Source: Yamagishiella unicocca
Lineage: Eukaryota > Chlorophyta > Chlorophyceae > Chlamydomonadales > Volvocaceae
Assembly (NCBI GenBank): GCA_003116995.1
Contig: BDSL01000062.1
Coordinates: forward strand, 1-64,000
Reading direction: 5' to 3'
DNA length: 64,000 nt
The notes below the pieces were generated by a model. The model searched no databases and had not been told where the DNA came from. It saw only the letters and a list, made by a program, of their open reading frames with translations. The translations under genes and the position numbers were made by a program. Shown here piece by piece: positions 1 to 11,900 of this stretch (its first letter is position 1; each line of letters opens with the position of its first letter).

Positions 1-100
1 GGTCCCCGACGCCTTCCACTCAACCCCCCCTGGTCCCCAACGCCTTCCAGTCAATCCCCCCTGGTCCCCGACGCCTTCCACTCCATCCCCTCCTGCACAC

Positions 101-690
101 CTTTCCGGCTGTGGCCAAGGGACCCGAGCAGGCGGCTATGACGGCCGAGCTGGCGTCCCAGCACCTCCTCATCCTCTGCAACAGCCGTCAGCACCGCAAC
201 GCAAGCAAGCATTCAGGATTAAGACGGAGGCGCAGTTGCTTCGGAACGAGTATGAGATACCAGGACAGGTTCAGGGGTGGGGGGGCTGCGCGGTTTGGCG
301 CGGGAGGGTGTGGGGCTGAGGAACGGGTGCACGGAGCATGTCTTTGCCGAGCTAGTTTTCGGTTTGGGAGAGCGTGGCCAAAGTACAATAGAGCGCGGAG
401 GGTTGGCTGAGCGATGGATGCAGGTTGGGTGCGGAGGCGCAAGGCAGGAGCCCGGGACAAGCTCGAGCCGCTCTGGCCACACCCGGCCAGAGCTGAGGCC
501 TACCAGTGAGGCCCAGCAGCCGCGTTAGCACGGGCGTTGCGCCCGCCTGACGCGCCTCCTCTGCTTTAAAGCTCCGGCTTTGAACCACCTGCTTTAGGCG
601 TAACAATGCCTGCTTCTGCCTACGGGGCGGAAGCGCAGAAGCCGCGGATGGCACGATTAATGTTTGAACGACAATTTTGTAAGCTCCAAG
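101..690 (-). pseudogene. Armadillo-like gene, copy 1, with frameshifted exon (partial)
   Basis: Two exons are visible on the minus strand: 690-504 and 175-101. The first encodes an armadillo-like stretch, EEARQAGATPVLTRLLGLT, and ends in phase 1 before GTAGGCC. The second starts after TTGCAG in the matching phase. In copy 2 the second exon is 74 nt and reads DEEVLDASSAVIAACS. Here it is 75 nt because of an extra base in the run read as GGGA at about 157-159, which shifts the frame. The C-terminal exon would lie left of position 1. The Val-to-Thr change in the armadillo motif comes from a small cluster of substitutions near 530-545. The broken frame could also be a sequencing error, because it adds a base to a short homopolymer. 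Confidence 0.6.
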
Positions 691-725
691 CTGCAAGAGC
701 GACACACGAGGTTGTGTCGTTACAT

Positions 726-1277
726 TTACCTTGCTGGATTGTCCCTGACACGTATACGCTCCACCGATTCTCCTATTCTGCTGTTGGCCACTACGTGTTC
801 AAGCAATTCCGCCTTATAACTGTCATTTACAATGCACTTGTCTAGCTGTGCGGTTTGGTGCAAACCTAGAAACCTTGCTAATACACAACGTAAAACGACT
901 TTGCGTGCTCCGAAACTGTTAAGTAACTGAATCAGCATGTTGTCCCGGGAATCAGCCTTTGTCGGGCTGCGTTTAAAAATATCACTGATTTGGACAACAT
1001 CGCTAACATACATACCAGATGGCGTCAGACGAAGAGCGTGTGCCCCTATTACGTCCCGAAGAGCCGGGGACAACGTTGAAACTATAGCAGAATGGCGCAT
1101 TCGCTGGAAAGGATGGGAGCGCACCCTCACCGCTGCTTTGGCCCGAGGCTGGGCAAAAACCTGGGCGGGTGCAAAGAGCGGCGCATGAGTGTCTCCGTTT
1201 GTTGTCACACACCCCGCCCCGGAAGAGGCCAAGAAGGCGTGGACGGCCGGGACCTCCACCAGTCCACCCAGAGGCAC
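726..1277 (-). CDS. Hypothetical 183-residue ORF, copy 1
   Basis: This open frame has normal, non-repetitive composition, unlike most long ORFs here. It contains SDIFKRSPTKADSRDNML and LLEHVVANSRIGESVERI. I do not recognise a family. Its last codons coincide with a good splice donor (GCAAG then GTAAATG), so it may be an upstream exon of the armadillo-like gene whose next exon ends at 690. The reading phase of this frame (2 nt left over) does not fit that exon's phase 0, so either the linkage or this frame is wrong. A 264-residue ORF in another frame (1003-1797) overlaps it; I consider that one less likely. The copy at 29904-30455 is essentially identical, so conservation between copies says nothing about function. 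Confidence 0.3.
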   Translation of the reverse strand: MPLGGLVEVPAVHAFLASSGAGCVTTNGDTHAPLFAPAQVFAQPRAKAAVRVRSHPFQRMRHSAIVSTLSPALRDVIGAHALRLTPSGMYVSDVVQISDIFKRSPTKADSRDNMLIQLLNSFGARKVVLRCVLARFLGLHQTAQLDKCIVNDSYKAELLEHVVANSRIGESVERIRVRDNPAR

Positions 1278-2950
1278 TCAGGCGAGACCAGCAACTCCTG
1301 CTTCGGGAAAATGCATTTCGAGACGTGATGCGGTGCGGTGTCGTACGGAGTTCTGACGCGCCTGAGCTCTCACAGTAGCGGGCCTCCAAACCCTTGCTGA
1401 AGGCATCTGTCCAACAACAGTCTTGGCTGATGGGCGAAGCTTGCATGGGGAAAGAGAGCTTCCCTCCCCTCGATACATCAGCAATTGTGGTGAGAATGGA
1501 AGCTACTAGTAGCTGGCTGATGCCTAAACACGACCACGGGGAGGGAGGGAGACTTCTGCTCGACTTGTTGAGGTGCTGTGCAGGTAGTTCAGATCTAGGG
1601 GCTGCTTGCGCTGCAGTTGGTGTATTGCTAATAGGGCGGCCACTTAGGTTGATTCCCCCCTGGAGCCACGAGCGCTTAATGATGATGGCGATCGAATGCG
1701 TTGGGTGGCTGGGCTTATTATGAACTGATTCGAATTCGATTTCGTTACATGTCGTACTGATAACTGAAAGGATCATCGCCGTACATCCGAGCTCCACCAG
1801 GTGCCGATGGACTCACATGCCGCAAAATCCAGCCATATTAACACAGTCCGGCATCACACCAGGGCACTCGCCGCAACCACACGGAGAGGCCACTGCGCCT
1901 GCCCCCCATGTAGGAGTTGCCAAGCAAAGGAGTCCCGTCAACCATAAGCTGTAACCCACCATCCTTGCATCTTGCGGAGTTCTGAGTTCTACCACCGCCA
2001 CATCCTCCGGAACGCGCCTTTGCAGTGCAGACAGAGCCAAGGGTAAAGCCACCGCTCCCCCCCAGCGCCTCTCGAACATACAGGTCACTGCTGCCCCCCT
2101 CGGCGGGTCGGGGCGTCACCGCGTTTTTTGCTCGCCCATCGCTAGGCACCTCACACAGTTCTCCCGCTTGCGCCCAAGGCAAACCGACTTCGCAAAACAT
2201 TTCCTTGCGCCGCGCGGGGTCCTCATTTCCGCTAGCCTAGGCGTGGCCGCCGATTTAGTCTAAGCCGCCGCAGGTCGACATACTACTTCCGGCTTTAGTC
2301 CTCCAGCATCTCCAAACGGCGCATCTAGGAGGCGCCACTAGAAAGCGCTTCTAAACGGTTTCCTCTTTCGTACAGGTGGTTGCCCCCCCAAGCACCTCCC
2401 ACTCAAACATACATGCCACACGCGGCCGCGCGAGCCGCCACCGTTTCCGATGGCTGCATAAGCGCGGCCACTTGCACTGACATACGTCCTCGGAACCGGA
2501 ATAGGCGGCCACCCCTCCAGCCGCCACCCGAGGCCCGCACCCAACAACACCCCCACGTCAGGGTGGTCGGGTGGCTCACACCCGCTGGCACCTCCCTGCC
2601 CGCCACTGCTGCCATTCACCACGGGGAGGGGATGTCCACCCACAGGCCGCATCGCACCACTTTTTACTAACCGTAGAAGCGTGGGTAGCAGCAACTCAGC
2701 TGCACGATTCCTTCTCTCAAAGCCTGTCGGAGCCACTTCGGCTTGGCAGGTACGCCCTGACTCGACCTGCGCACGCCCCCCCGGCCATCTCAGCCAGCAG
2801 GTCGTCCCACACTGCTGCAAACTGCACGGCAGGGCCCCAACAGTGGTACCAGCAGCAGCTGTCCAGTAGTACATACAGCTTTCGGCGATGCAATCTACAC
2901 GGCCACAGCGCGCCCCATTGCCAGCTGGTAGCACTGAGCTTGTGTTGCCG
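1278..2950 (-). other. Presumed 3' UTR and intergenic DNA after the U-box-ankyrin gene, copy 1
   Basis: I find no convincing coding exon here. The U-box-ankyrin gene stops at 2951. The nearest downstream minus-strand TGTAA, the usual green-algal poly(A) signal, is at 1749-1745, which would give a long 3' UTR of about 1.2 kb. ORFs of 215 and 120 residues in this stretch have no recognisable motifs. Confidence 0.35.
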
Positions 2951-5900
2951 CTATCGTCCCCGCAGCAAAGCACGCAGCTCCTCATTGCTTCCTTCGTAGT
3001 AGTCCAGCGCCTTCTTTCCGCCCTGTGGCAGCGAGGAGTGGGCGCGGGATGGACTTAAAGGGGCCCGATGCCTCCTTTGAGGTTTGTGGAAGGGGAATGG
3101 CTGGAAGCCAGATCGCATTGGAAGGTAAATAAAGCGCATCTAGCGGTGTGTGTATTGGAAGTGCTTGGGAGGGAAGTTCATGTATCTATGTTCGTGACCC
3201 CTCCTAGGAAGCCGTTCGGTGTCCCTCCCAAAACAAATAGGTTCTTGCCGCGCGCCCCCCCCTGCCTCCCCCCAATAAACCAGCTCTACAGGTTTGCCGG
3301 TCGTCCGTCACAATGCTCCAGCATGCGCCCACTATTTTGTCGTTTTTCGTGTCACCGGTTTCCCCCGCCCCCTCCCCCCGCCTCCCCCCCCCGGCCCCAA
3401 GTGCCCCCCCTCCTGCCCCCCCCCTGGCCCCCCACCCCAACCCCCGACCCTCCACTCCAAGGCACGACCGCACAATGTCACCGCGACTAGGTATTGCGAG
3501 TGCCCCCTTGAGCGGAACGCAACTTGTGTTTGGAATACCGCATATCGAACACTCGTGTTGTTGTCGCTCACAACAGCAAGCATGCGTTGATGCACCTTCT
3601 TTTAAGCAAGCCTTATCACGTACACCACATGCGCACAGCGGCCGCCCAATGCGGGTGCGCCATCTATCGCCACAGCCTTGGCGCAAATAAAACAAGACAC
3701 CTGGCCCGTGCGCAAAGTAAGGCATGGAGCACTACCCACGCAGGTCCCCGCGCCGCTTCCGGCACCAACCCTCGGAACGCACCTTGTCTGCCGCCTCCTT
3801 GTTGGCGCCGGCCTTGAGCAGCTCACGCACCACCTCGACCTGCCCTTCCTTAGCGGCCCAGCTCAGCGGTGCCTTGCTAGTCTGTCGGTCGGTAATAAGT
3901 GGGGGCCGGGGCAGTGTTGCCGGCCAGGCGGTCAGTTGGTTGGCCCACTGAGCAGGCAGGTGCGGCCGTGGGGTGCTGTGGACGTCCACACCGCCGCCTG
4001 TGCCACACCTACCAGCGGTATGTGATCGAAACACGGGCAGCGGGCTTACGGACTCCCTCCCGAACGAATACTTGCAGGTGGGCAACAAGTGCCCATACCG
4101 TCGCCTGCACCAACCCCACCTATTCTATCCTCGACGATCCATAATGCAGCAGTCCAACAGTCCCACCACACGCCAACCACCGCGACGGCCCAGTGCGTGC
4201 AAATCTAAACACTTTCGCTGACGACTGTCGGTGCAATCATATCATATTTTGATCCTTTCGTGCAATAGACACCGCCGACCCCTCTTGGTCAACTCGCCTT
4301 CGTACTACGCCGGCACACCCCCCTGCCCCGCTCGCCCCGCTAAGCCCACCCAGCTTCGCACGTGCGCAAGTGCCTCCGTCGGCCACTTTGACAGGGGCAA
4401 AGCCCCCCGTCCCCCCCCATGACGTGGTTAGTCGTCGGTTCGATCGAGTCCCGGGCCCCCCTTGCCCCGAACTCCCCCCGCCCCCCCCCCGACGTGGTGA
4501 GTCGTCGGTTCGAGTCCCGGGCCCCGCGCTCGCCCCGCACACCCCGGCCCCCTGCCCCCCCTCGCCTCCCCCCTGCCACCCCACCCCATCCCCGGCCATC
4601 CACTCCAAGGCACGACCGCACAATGTCACCGCGACTAGGTATTGCGAGGGCCCCCTCGAGCGGAACGCAACTTGTGTTTGGTACACCGCATATCGAACAC
4701 TCATGTTGTTGTCGATCGCAACAGCCTTGATGCACCTTCATTTAAGCAAGCATTATCACGTACACCACATGCACAAAGCGGCTGCCCGATGCGGGTGCGC
4801 CATCTATCGCCACGGCCTTGGCGCAAATAAAACAAGACACCTGGCCCGTGCGCAAAGTAAGGCATGGAGCACTACCCAGGTCCCCGCGCCGCTTCCGGCA
4901 CCAACCCTCAGAACGCACCTTGTCTGCCGCCTCCTTGTTGGCGCCGGCCTTGAGCAGCTCACGCACCGCCTCGACGTGCCCTTTCTCAGCGGCCCAGCTC
5001 AGCGGTGTCTGGCCCCACTGTTGGTCGGTAATAAGTGGGGGCCGGGGCAGTGTTGCCGGCCAGGCGGTCAGTTGGTTGGCCCACTGAGCAGGCAGGTGCG
5101 GCCATGGGGTGCTGTGGATGTCCACACCTACCAGCGGTATGCCATCAAAGCACGGGCAGCGGGGATACGGATTCCCTCCCGAGACAAATAGGTTCCTACC
5201 CGCCGCGAACGAATACTTCGTTGCAGGCGGGAAACAAGTGCCAATACTGTCGTCGCCTGCACCAACCCCATCGATCCATAATGCAGCAGTCCAACAGTCC
5301 CACCCCAACCACCCCGACGGCCCAGTGCGTGCAAATCTAAACGCTTTCGCTGACGACTGTGCAATCATCTCATATTTTGATCCTTTCGTGCAATAGACAC
5401 CGCCGCCCCCTCTTGGTCAACTCGCCTTCGTACTACGTCGGCACACCACCTTGCCCCGCTCGCCCCGCTAAGCCCACCCTGCTTCGCACGTGCGCAAGTG
5501 CCTCCGTCGGCACACCACTCAACCCCGCTCGAACCGCCCACGCGTCGTGCGCAAGTGCCTCCGTCGGCCACTTTGTAGTGGCGAGGACAGGGACAAAGCC
5601 CCCCTATCCCCCCCCCATGACGTAGTGAGTCGTCGGTTCGAGTCCCTGGCCCCACTCGCCCCGCGCCCCGCCCCCCCGCCCCGCACATCCCCCGCCCTCC
5701 CCCCCGCCCCCCCTTGCCCCCCCCCACGACGTGGTGAGTCGTCGGTTTGGGTCTTCTAGGGCCTCGCTCGCCCCGCCCCCTCCTGCCCCTCCCCTGCCCC
5801 CCCTTGCCACCCCCCACGACGTTGTGAATCGCTGGTTCGAATCCTGGGCCACGCTCGCCCCTCGCATCTCGCGCCCCCCCCCGGCCTTCACCCCTGGCCC

Positions 5901-8900
5901 ACCCTGCCCCTTCCCCTTCCCCACGTGCCTCCCCCTGCCCCTGCCACCTACTGACCCCCCCCGCCCAACCCCATCCCCGGCCATCCACTCCAAGGCACGA
6001 CCGCACAATGTCACCGCGACTAGGTATTGCGAGGGCCCCCTCGAGCGGAACGCAACTTGTGTTTGGTACACCGCATATCGAACGCTCGTGTTGTTGTCGC
6101 TCACAACAGCGTTGATGCACCTTCATTTAAGCAAGCCTTATCACGTACACCACATGCGCACAGCGGCCGCCCAATGCGGGTGCGCCATCTATCGCCACAG
6201 CCTTGGCGCAAATAAAACAAGACACCTGGCCCGTGCGCAAAGTAAGGCATGGAGCACTACCCAGGTCCCCGCGCCGCTTCCGGCACCAACCCTCGGAACG
6301 CACCTTGTCTGCCGCCTCCTTGTTGGCGCCGGCCTTGAGCAGCTCACGCACCACCTCGACCTGCCCTTCCTTAGCGGCCCAGCTCAGCGGTGTCTGGCCC
6401 CACTGTCGGTCGGTAATAAGTGGGGGCCAGGGCAGTGTTGCCGGCCAGGCGGTCAGTTGGTTGGCCCACTGAGCAGGCAGGTGCGGCCATGGGGTGCTGT
6501 GGATGTCCACACCGCCGCCTGTGCCACACCTACCAGCGGTATGCGATCGAAACACGGGCAGCGGGCTTACGGACTCCCTCCCGAACGAATACTTGCAGGT
6601 GGGCAACAAGTGCCCATACCGTCGCCTGCACCAACCCCACCTATTCTATCCTCGACGATCCATAATGCAGCAGTCCAACAGTCCCACCACACGCCAACCA
6701 CCGCGACGGCCCAGTGCGTGCAAATCTAAACACTTTCGCTGACGACTGTCGGTGCAATCATATCATATTTTGATCCTTTTGTGCAATAGACACCGCCGAC
6801 CCCTCTTGGTCAACTCGCCTTCGTACTACGCCGGCACACCCCCCTGCCCCGCTCGCCCCGCTAAGCCCACCCAGCTTCGCACGTGCGCAAGTGCCTCCGT
6901 CGGCCACTTTGACAGGGGCAAAGCCCCCCGTCCCCCCCCCATGACGTGGTTAGTCGTCGGTTCGATCGAGTCCCGGGCCCCCCTTGCCCCGAACTCCCCC
7001 CGCCCCCCCCCCCCGACGTGGTGAGTCGTCGGTTCGAGTCCCGGGCCCCGCGCTCGCCCCGCACACCCCGGCCCCCTGCCCCCCCTCGCCTCCCCCCTGC
7101 CACCCCACCCCATCCCCGGCCATCCATCCCAAGGCACGACCGCACAATGTCACCGCGACTAGGTATTGCGAGGGCCCCCTCGAGCGGAACGCAACTTGTG
7201 TTTGGTACACCGCATATCGAACACTCGTGTTGTTGTCGCTCACAACAGCGTTGATGCACCTTCTTTCAAGCAAGCCTGTTCACGTACACCACATGCGCAC
7301 AGCGGCCGCCCAATGCGGGTGCGCCATCTATCGCCACAGCCTTGGCGCAAATAAAACAAGACACCTGGCCCGTGCGCAAAGTAAGGCATGGAGCACTACC
7401 CAGGTCCCCGCGCCGCTTCCGCCACGCACCAACCCTCGGAACGCACCGTGGTGGCCGCCTCCTTGTTGGCGCCGGCCTTGAGCAGCTCACGCACCACCTC
7501 GACGTGCCCCAGCGTAGCGGCCCTGCTCAGCGGTGTCCAGCCATCCTGTCGGTCGGTAATAAGTGGGGGCCGGGGCAGTGTTGCCGGCCAGGCGGTCAGT
7601 TGGTTGGCCCAGTGAGCAGGCACGTGGGGCTGTGGGGTGCTGTGGAGTCCCGGGCCCCGTTCGCCCCGCCCCCCCTGCCCCCCCCCCCCGACGTGGTGAG
7701 TCGTCTTTTTGGGTTTTCTAGGGGCCCGCTCGCCCCGCCCCCTCCTGCCCCTCCCCTGCCCCCCCTTGCCACCCCCCCACGACGTGGTGAGTCGCTGGTT
7801 CGATTCCCGGGCCACGCTCGCCCCGCACATCTTGGGCCCCCCCTGGCCTTCCCCCCTGGCCCCCCTTGCCCCCCGCCCCTTCCCCTTCTCCACATGCCTC
7901 CCCCTGCCCCTGCCTCCCCCGCCTCCCCCCTGCCACCCAACCCCATCCCCGGCCATCCACTCCAAGGCACGACCGCACAATGTCACCGCGACTAGGTATT
8001 GCGAGTGCCCCCTCGAGCGGAACGCAACTTGTGTTTGGTACACCGCATATCGAACACTCGTGTTGTTGTCGCTCACAACAGCAAGCATGCGTTGATGCAC
8101 CTTCATTTAAGCAAGCCTTATCACGTACACCACATGCGCACAGCGGCCGCCCAATGCGGGTGCGCCATCTATCGCCACAGCCTTGGCGCAAATAAAACAA
8201 GACACCTGGCCCGTGCGCAAAGTAAGGCATGGAGCACTACCCAGGCCCCCGCGCCGCTTCCGGCACCAACCCTCGGACCGCACCTTGTCTGCCGCCTCCT
8301 TGTTGGCGCCGGCCTTGAGCAGCTCACGCACCGCCTCTAGGTGCCCTCCGCAAGCGGCCCATCTCAGCGGTGTCCTGCCATCCTGTCGGTCGGTAATATA
8401 ACAAGTGGGGGCCGGGGCAGTGTTGCCGGCCAGCAGGCGGTCAGTTGGTTGGCCCACTGAGCAGGCAGGTGCGGCCATGGGGTGCTGTGAATGTCCACAC
8501 CTACCAGCGGTATGCCATCAAAGCACGGGCAGCGGGGATACGGATTCCCTCCCGAGAACCCGAACGAATACTTGCAGGCGGGCAACAAGTGCCAATACTG
8601 CCGTCGCCTGCACCAACCCCATCGATCCATAATGCAGCAGTCCAACAGTCCCACCCCAACCACCCCGACGGCCCAGTGCGTGCAAATCTAAACGCTTTCG
8701 CTGACGACTGTGCAATCATATCATATTTTGATCCTTTTGTGCAATAGACACCGCCGCCCCCTCTTGGTCAACTCGCCTTCGTACTACATCGGCACACCAC
8801 CTTGCCCCGCTCGCCCCGCTAAGCCCACCCAGCTTCGCACGTGCGCAAGTGCCTCCGTCACCCCGGCCCCCCCTCCCCACGTGCCCCTCCCCTGGCCCCC

Positions 8901-11900
8901 TCCTCCCTCTGCCCCATGTGCCCTTCCCCTGCCCGCCGCTCCCTTACCCCCCCCCGGCCCCCCCACCTCCCCCCTGGCCCCCCACCTCCCCCCTGGCACC
9001 CCACCCTCACCCCCGGCCATCCACTCCAAGGCACGACCGCACAATGTCACCGCGACTAGGTATTGCGAGTGCCCCCTCGAGCGGAACGCAACTTGTGTTT
9101 GGTACACCGCATATCGAACACTCGTGTTGTTGTCGCTCACAACAGCAAGCATGCGTTGATGCACCTTCTTTTAAGCAAGCCTTATCACGTACACCACATG
9201 CGCACAGCGGCCACCTGAGCAGGCAGGTGGGGCCGTGGGGTGCTGTGGACGTCCACACCACCGCCTGTGCCACACCTACCAGCGGTATGCGATCGAAACA
9301 TGGGCAGCGGGCATACGGATTCCCTTCCGAGACAAATAGGTTCCTATCCGAACGAATACTTGCAGGCACTGCTCCCCCCCCTGGCCCCCTCCGTCGGCGC
9401 CCCACTCAACCCCCGCTCGAACCGCCCACGCGTCGTGCGCAAGTGCCTCCGTCGGCCACCTTGTAGTGGTCAGGACAGGGACAGGGGCAAAGCCCCCCCC
9501 CGCCCCCCCCCCCCCACGAGACGTGGCGAGTCGTCGGTTCGAGTCCCGGGCCCCACACGCCCCGCACACCCCGCGCCCCCCCCCGCGCCACGGGTTTCCC
9601 TCGAACCCCCACCTCCCCCCTTCCCCCCCCACCTCCCCCCTGGCCCCCCACCCCCGGCCATCCACTCCAAGGCACGACCGCACAATGTCACCGCGACTAG
9701 GTATTGCGAGTGCCCCCTCGAGCGGAACGCAACTTGTGTTTGGCACACAGCAAATCGAACACTCGTGTTGTTGTCGATCGCAACAGCGTTGATGCACCTT
9801 CTTTTAAGCAAGCCTTATCACTACACCACATGTGCACAGCGGCCGCCCAATGCGGGTGCGCCATCTATCGCCACGGCCTTGGCGCAAATAAAACAAGACA
9901 CCTGGCCCGTGCGCAAAGTAAGGCATGGAGCACCACCCAGGCCCCCGCGCCGCTTCCGGCACCAACCCTCGGACCGCACCTTGTCTGCCGCCTCCTTGTT
10001 GGCGCCGGCCTTGAGCAGCTCACGCACCGCCTCTAGGTGCCCTCCGTAAGCAGCCCAGCTCAGTGGTGTCCAGCCATCCTGTCGGTCGGTAATAAGTGGG
10101 GGCCGGGGCAGTGTTGCCGGCCAGGCGGTCAGTTGGTTGGCCCACTGAGCAGGCAGGTGCCACTGTTGGGTGGAGGGAGGTGGTGTGGTGGTGTGCACAA
10201 TCTCACGTCCACCTACTCCAAAAGACATACACAATAATATTATGTGACAGATACACACGGGGCAAGCTATGGTTATAGAGTAGGGGTTGGATTACAGAGG
10301 GATTACATAACAGAGGGATCGGGCTACAGGGGGGTAATCGACCTAAGGGGTTTACCCCCTGGTAACCCACTGGGGTGTTACCCACCGGAGGGGTTACGTA
10401 GGGAGTAATGGGGTAGCCGACCTTTCTATGCCATAGGGACTCAGGGAAATGTTTGATTGCGGCCAGGTCCCAAATACGGCCTCATGGCTGCAGCAGCAGA
10501 CCTCCGTCACGCAGATGTCTCTGTGCGAGAAGGTTAGTTCTTGGACGAAGTACGGCACAGCCGTACTCCGGCTTATTGATTGATGACTTCCCTTCATACA
10601 CCACGCAAATCATAGTCAAGAAATTCCTGTGACATCCATTCTTCGACTGTCCATGAAACCTGACGACAACAGCCTCAGCCGGAGGTCGAGGGGGGGTGCA
10701 CCCAGCCTTCCCTACCTCAGTTCGTCCTCCATGCATCCACCACCCCGGAGGCCACCCCTGCCCTCACCACATGCGTGTGCTGTACATACACCAACAGCTT
10801 CAGAGCAATCTGGAGCACAACCTGGGCATCAGGTGGCGGTGCGGTGTGTGCAGCTTTCCCCGATTGATGACACAACACTTTGCCAATTGCCGTGTATGAG
10901 TAAATAATAAGATACAGAACATCCAAGTCCTCGCTTTGACGTTTATATGCAATAATTTATATCCACCGTTTGTGCAGGAGAGGTCATCGCGGCACGCTAT
11001 GTGGCGTACCTCGTCACGCTTCTCGAGGTCCTCTTTGGCATTATGCGGCACCGGCGGTTGAGCGACCTGGGCTGCCACAGGCACGGTGGGAGCAAGATGG
11101 GGCACTGGTGGCGCAGCCGCCGCAGGCAGCGCTGAGTCCGCCTGCTCGTGTGTGAGGCCATGCTGGTTCAGCCATGATTGGATGGAGTTACGCAGCCCAA
11201 TGTTGTCGATAAGCATCTTGGACGTGAGGGGCAGGTCTGAGGCGTCGGGTGGGTCAGTGGGCGGAGGGTTGAGAGGAGAAGCGAGAATATCCACGAAAAT
11301 AGTGGCGCTTTGAATGCAAGCTATAGCTAACAAATACCGCGCAAACTGGTGACCATGGAGGCGGCCACTCGGTGACAGGTAAAATGTGGAACGGACACGT
11401 GATCCTGAAGTGTGTTAAGTTGCGTTCTCCCCCTATGCCATCTACCATTTGATTTATTTGGATGCCCCCGTCCTCGCTCGCAGACACACCGCTTGATGCT
11501 GTGCTGTCTGTTCGCAGCCCATGCGTGTCAGCTACATGGGCGCACATCCACGCCACGCTATGCGGTCTATGCGGTCTAGTGAAAGGGGGCCAGCGATCAG
11601 ACCGGCAGCTAGCGTAGCGAAGTGGTGGTCGGTGCCGCTCGGCCGGACCACTCACTGGTGACGGGGTTGGTGCTCTTCGTGGCCAGGTGCCGCTGGATGG
11701 CTTGCCGCTCGAACGAGTGACCGGTCTCCAAAATGACAGGGTCGCGCATCAAACACATCGTAAGTGGGCAGAGGAAGTCTGGCGGCATGGAGCTGGCCGC
11801 TGGAGCAGCAGCAGCACGGCTGCTGCTGCTGCTGGAGCAGCTAGGCCCATCACCGACCTCCGCCTGGCGCAATGTCAGTGCTGCCATTATTTGTGACAGG

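Noticed and set aside
2338..2985. 215-residue ORF overlapping the end of the ankyrin gene
   Set aside because: It is in another frame from the well-supported last exon (3022-2951) and has no motif; it is likely 3' UTR.
5820..5860. tRNA gene suggested by GGTTCGAATCC
   Set aside because: The flanking five bases do not pair as a T-stem and no acceptor or anticodon arm can be drawn.
3451..10160. CRISPR-like array because of regular repeats
   Set aside because: The units are about 1 kb, carry ankyrin exons and lie in a eukaryotic intron context.
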